The translations under genes were made by a program, and so were the position numbers. Positions 6,606-8,486 of a DNA stretch of 8,486 nucleotides are shown here, one piece after another. Origin of the DNA: Haemophilus parahaemolyticus (GTDB taxonomy: Bacteria > Pseudomonadota > Gammaproteobacteria > Enterobacterales > Pasteurellaceae); assembly GCF_018373095.1 (NCBI RefSeq), contig NZ_JAHAHT010000079.1, forward strand, positions 1 to 8,486, in the 5' to 3' direction. Below the pieces are notes generated by a model. That model did not search any database. It worked only from the letters and a program-made list of their open reading frames with translations, and was not told where the DNA came from. Numbering within the stretch: the first letter of the stretch is position 1; each line of letters starts with the position of its first letter.

Positions 6606-7625
6606 ATGAAAAAAACATTAGTAGCATTAACAGTAGCAGCATTAGCAGCAACTTCAGCTCAAGCGGTAACCGTATTAGATCAAGATGGTTCAAAAGTAGT
6701 TTTTGATGGTTCTTTGCGTTTAATTGGTGAAAAACAATCTAACCAAGATACTGCATTGAGAAACGCAGGCACACGTTTTCGTGTAACTACTAAACATCAA
6801 ATTGATCAAGATTTCTATGCATTAGGCCGTGTAGAATTCCGCTTTGATAAAAATGCTGGTCGTGATGGATTTGGAGATTTAAATACTAAACGTGCTTATG
6901 TGGGTTTAGGTAGCCAACAAGCAGGTGAATTAACTTTTGGTCGTCAATTAACTATTGCTGATGATTTAAGTCAAGCAGATGACTATGAATATGGTTTAAT
7001 TAATAAAGGTAATTACATCGCTACTTCTGGTAATAGCGTAATCCGTTATGACTATAAAGGCGTAGAAGGTTTACAAGTAGGAGCAAATTATAACTTTGGT
7101 CAAGGTAAAACTAAAAATGCGGCTGGCTTAGGTGTATTATATGCTCAAGATAGTTATGATGTCCGCTTTGGATATGGTCACACAAATTATACTGCTGTAG
7201 GTAATGCAAAAGCAAAAACATTAGATGGTTACTTATTATCTACAGGCTACTCATTCGGTGATTTTGCATTAACTGGTGACTTTGGTTATGCAAATGAAAA
7301 AGATAAAGCTAAAGATGCAAAAACTGATAGATTCTATGTATCTCCAGGCTTCAAATATCAAGTAATTCCAGCTTCTAAAGTGTATGGTAACTACTTATAT
7401 GAAGAATCTAAAACGGACAATAAAGCATCAACAGCAGATACCAAAGCTAAAAAACAAGGCGTATTGTTAGGTGTTGACTATAAATTCCACAAACAAGTCG
7501 TTGTATTCTTAGAGGGTGCATACACTCAAACTAAAGAATACACAGCAAATGTAGCTAATGGCTATAAATTAGATAGCAAAACCAACGAAAAAGCTGTGGG
7601 TGTAGGTATGCGTGTATTCTGGTAA
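6606..7625 (+). CDS. Outer-membrane general porin, OmpP2/OmpC family
   Basis: It is a trimeric beta-barrel porin of the outer membrane for diffusion of small hydrophilic solutes. It has 339 aa from the ATG at 6606. That start is preferred over the in-frame GTG at 6597 because AGGTGG (6595-6600) lies 5 nt upstream and the protein then opens with a proper signal peptide: MKK, a hydrophobic core and ATSAQA, cleaved after residue 20. The mature part starts VTVLDQDGSKVVFDGSLRL, typical of Gram-negative porins. It alternates short amphipathic strands (YALGRVEFRF, AYVGLGSQQAGELTFGRQL, GLQVGANYNFG) with hydrophilic loops rich in Lys, Asp and Ala (KDKAKDAKTD, DNKASTADTKAKK). It ends VGVGMRVFW. The final aromatic residue fits the barrel-assembly signal, though Trp is less usual than Phe. 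It is monocistronic with its own promoter and terminator. An imperfect uptake core (TCAAGCGGT, 6659-6667) lies at the signal-peptide junction. The ompP2 symbol is plausible but not certain. Confidence 0.9.
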   Translation: MKKTLVALTVAALAATSAQAVTVLDQDGSKVVFDGSLRLIGEKQSNQDTALRNAGTRFRVTTKHQIDQDFYALGRVEFRFDKNAGRDGFGDLNTKRAYVGLGSQQAGELTFGRQLTIADDLSQADDYEYGLINKGNYIATSGNSVIRYDYKGVEGLQVGANYNFGQGKTKNAAGLGVLYAQDSYDVRFGYGHTNYTAVGNAKAKTLDGYLLSTGYSFGDFALTGDFGYANEKDKAKDAKTDRFYVSPGFKYQVIPASKVYGNYLYEESKTDNKASTADTKAKKQGVLLGVDYKFHKQVVVFLEGAYTQTKEYTANVANGYKLDSKTNEKAVGVGMRVFW

Positions 7626-7652
7626 TCTTTGATTGCTAGTGTAAATTAAAAG

Positions 7653-7688
7653 AACCCTCAATCAGAAATGGTTGAGGGTTTATTTTAT
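7653..7688 (+). terminator. Porin gene intrinsic terminator
   Basis: AACCCTCAATC (7653-7663) pairs with GGTTGAGGGTT (7670-7680), including one G-U pair and a 6-nt loop, and is followed by TATTTTAT. It begins 27 bp after the porin stop. Confidence 0.9.
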
Positions 7689-7723
7689 ATGCGAGAAAAG
7701 GCTATAAAAATAGACAATTTATT

Positions 7724-7751
7724 TTGCTTTTTATTAAAAAATCAGTAAAAT
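7724..7751 (+). promoter_or_regulatory. rplY promoter (sigma-70 type)
   Basis: TTGCTT (7724-7729), a 16-bp A/T-rich spacer and TAAAAT (7746-7751, 5/6 match to the -10 consensus). The predicted start near 7758 gives a leader of about 95 nt. It lies just after the porin terminator, so rplY should be transcribed independently. Confidence 0.6.
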
Positions 7752-7780
7752 ATGCTCCGACTTTTTGTCAATTATTCACG

Positions 7781-7815
7781 AAAATAGCTGGGTCGCCTGC
7801 TATTTTTTATTTTTA
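7781..7815 (+). promoter_or_regulatory. Terminator-like hairpin in the rplY leader (possible attenuator)
   Basis: AAAATAGC (7781-7788) pairs with GCTATTTT (7799-7806). Two further G-C pairs close on a GTCG tetraloop after a T-T mismatch. A T-rich tail, TTATTTTT, runs to 7814. The form is that of an intrinsic terminator, yet it lies between the predicted rplY promoter and the rplY start codon. That suggests premature termination controlled by some signal, or an L25-responsive leader. The hairpin is seen directly; the role is inferred. Confidence 0.6.
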
Positions 7816-7853
7816 ACGGAATAAACATTCCATTTATCAAAGAGAATTACACT

Positions 7854-8141
7854 ATGTCATTCAAATTCGAAGCTGAAGTTCGTACAGCGCAAGGTAAGGG
7901 TGCGAGCCGCCGCCTGCGTCATGCTGGTCAAGTTCCTGCAATCATCTATGGTGGTAACGCAGAGCCTGTATCAATCGTTTTAAACCACGATAACGTAAAC
8001 AACGCACAAGTTCACGATGCGTTCTATAACGAAGTTTTAACTATCGTTGTGGCTGGTAAAGAAGAAAAAGTGAAAGTACAAGCAATTCAGCGACACCCAA
8101 CTAAACCAAAATTAGTCCACTTAGACTTCAAACGTGCGTAA
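7854..8141 (+). CDS. rplY: 50S ribosomal protein L25 (short form)
   Basis: L25 binds loop E of 5S rRNA in the central protuberance of the 50S subunit. The product is 95 aa against 94 in E. coli and aligns along its whole length. Matching blocks are AEVRTAQGKGASRRLRHAGQVPAIIYGG, the YNEVLTIVVAGKEEKVKVQAIQRHP strand region and the end KPKLVHLDFKRA. It is the short single-domain form without the C-terminal extension of CTC-type proteins. The ATG at 7854 is fixed by homology. The Shine-Dalgarno is weak (AGAG at 7841-7844, 9-nt spacing), a feature that would suit translational control. The gene is monocistronic, with its own promoter, a leader hairpin and a downstream inverted repeat ending in a T-run. 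Autogenous regulation of L25 is described in E. coli; whether it holds here is inference. Confidence 0.97.
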   Translation: MSFKFEAEVRTAQGKGASRRLRHAGQVPAIIYGGNAEPVSIVLNHDNVNNAQVHDAFYNEVLTIVVAGKEEKVKVQAIQRHPTKPKLVHLDFKRA

Positions 8142-8174
8142 TCTAGGTATACCAACGCTTTAATACACTTTTCT

Positions 8175-8254
8175 GTTCCGAAACTATTAGTAATTTCTCT
8201 GATTTTTTACCTAATAAAATCAATATCTTATGAAATAGTTTCGGAACGTTTTTA
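8175..8254 (+). terminator. Long inverted repeat with T-run after rplY; probable terminator
   Basis: GTTCCGAAACTATT (8175-8188) is perfectly complementary over 14 bp to 8234-8247, and GTTTTTAT follows. The 45-nt loop holds a nested hairpin, TGATTTT (8200-8206) with AAAATCA (8216-8222), flanked by unpaired linkers of exactly 11 nt on each side. The T-run after the right arm fits an intrinsic terminator for rplY, but the large structured loop is unusual. It could instead be a small palindromic repeat element or the 3' part of a small RNA. Confidence 0.65.
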
Positions 8255-8379
8255 TGTTATATCCCCCTATTTTTAATTTGCTCGCACGAGTTTGCGATAT
8301 TATCCTGTTAACTCCTTTCAAAACACAGATTCTTTTGCTGGTTTTCTGTTTATTAACGAAATAATTATGGCTTTTAAAT

Positions 8380-8486
8380 ATGAACTTATATAAAAATACA
8401 CAAGCTAATACCCCTTGGGAAAAATTAAAAGTGAATATTATGATGATTATTCAGATAGCAATATTTTTAATATTAATTTTCTCAGT
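8380..8486 (+). CDS. Start of an unidentified membrane-protein ORF, 3' end outside window
   Basis: An ATG at 8380 opens a frame that stays open for 35 codons to the window edge. It encodes a polar N-terminus (MNLYKNTQANTPWEKLKVN) and then a strongly hydrophobic stretch (IMMIIQIAIFLILIFS) that looks like a first transmembrane segment with positive residues before it. No clear Shine-Dalgarno or consensus promoter was found upstream. An overlapping 8-codon frame starts at 8367 (MAFKYELI, stop at 8391-8393). The family was not recognised. The frame could be spurious in AT-rich DNA, but the hydrophobic pattern and the lack of an open frame on the other strand favour a real gene start. Confidence 0.45.
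   Translation, partial: MNLYKNTQANTPWEKLKVNIMMIIQIAIFLILIFS

Noticed and set aside
7689..7701. ATGCGAGAAAAGG, similar to the 3' strand of 5S rRNA loop E (the L25 binding site), a short way upstream of rplY
   Set aside because: It lies upstream of the predicted rplY promoter, and no matching opposite strand of loop E with flanking helices was found, so molecular mimicry of 5S rRNA is not supported.
8282..8297. TCGCA-N6-TGCGA inverted repeat, resembling the competence CRP-S motif
   Set aside because: The half-sites are in the reverse order (CRP-S is TGCGA-N6-TCGCA). The adjacent TATTAT has no properly spaced -35, so no regulatory call is justified.

Overview
The window reads as ordinary chromosome of a Pasteurellaceae gammaproteobacterium. 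The proteins are close to E. coli RNase II, aspartokinase III, GlnE and ribosomal protein L25. There is an OmpP2-type porin, and the DNA carries several copies of the Apl-type uptake signal ACAAGCGGT. That signal type points to the Actinobacillus pleuropneumoniae / Mannheimia / Haemophilus ducreyi branch rather than the H. influenzae branch. The species cannot be fixed from the sequence alone.

Layout. The left edge holds the 3' half of rnb (RNase II, + strand). It ends at a bidirectional hairpin terminator that it shares with the convergent lysC (- strand). Upstream of lysC is a leader of about 295 nt with a consensus-like promoter and a lysine riboswitch. Its expression platform appears to pair with the lysC Shine-Dalgarno sequence. 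Next on the - strand come glnE and, 30 bp upstream of it, priC, probably one operon. A 465-bp AT-rich gap then separates priC from a divergently transcribed porin gene. The gap holds the priC promoter, a perfect CRP-type palindrome, a strong porin promoter and a structured porin 5' leader. The porin gene ends at a clear terminator. It is followed by rplY, which has its own promoter and a leader containing a terminator-like hairpin. Downstream of rplY is a 73-bp inverted repeat with a T-run, and the right edge holds the first 35 codons of an unidentified membrane-protein ORF.

Functions. The genes are mostly housekeeping and only loosely connected: mRNA decay (rnb), lysine/diaminopimelate biosynthesis entry (lysC), nitrogen-status control of glutamine synthetase (glnE), replication restart (priC), outer-membrane permeability (porin) and 5S rRNA binding (rplY). 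No mobile element, CRISPR array, tRNA or rRNA was seen, and no defence or novel multi-gene system. The points of interest are regulatory RNA and DNA: the lysC switch, the rplY leader hairpin, the CRP palindrome, the porin leader and the palindrome after rplY.
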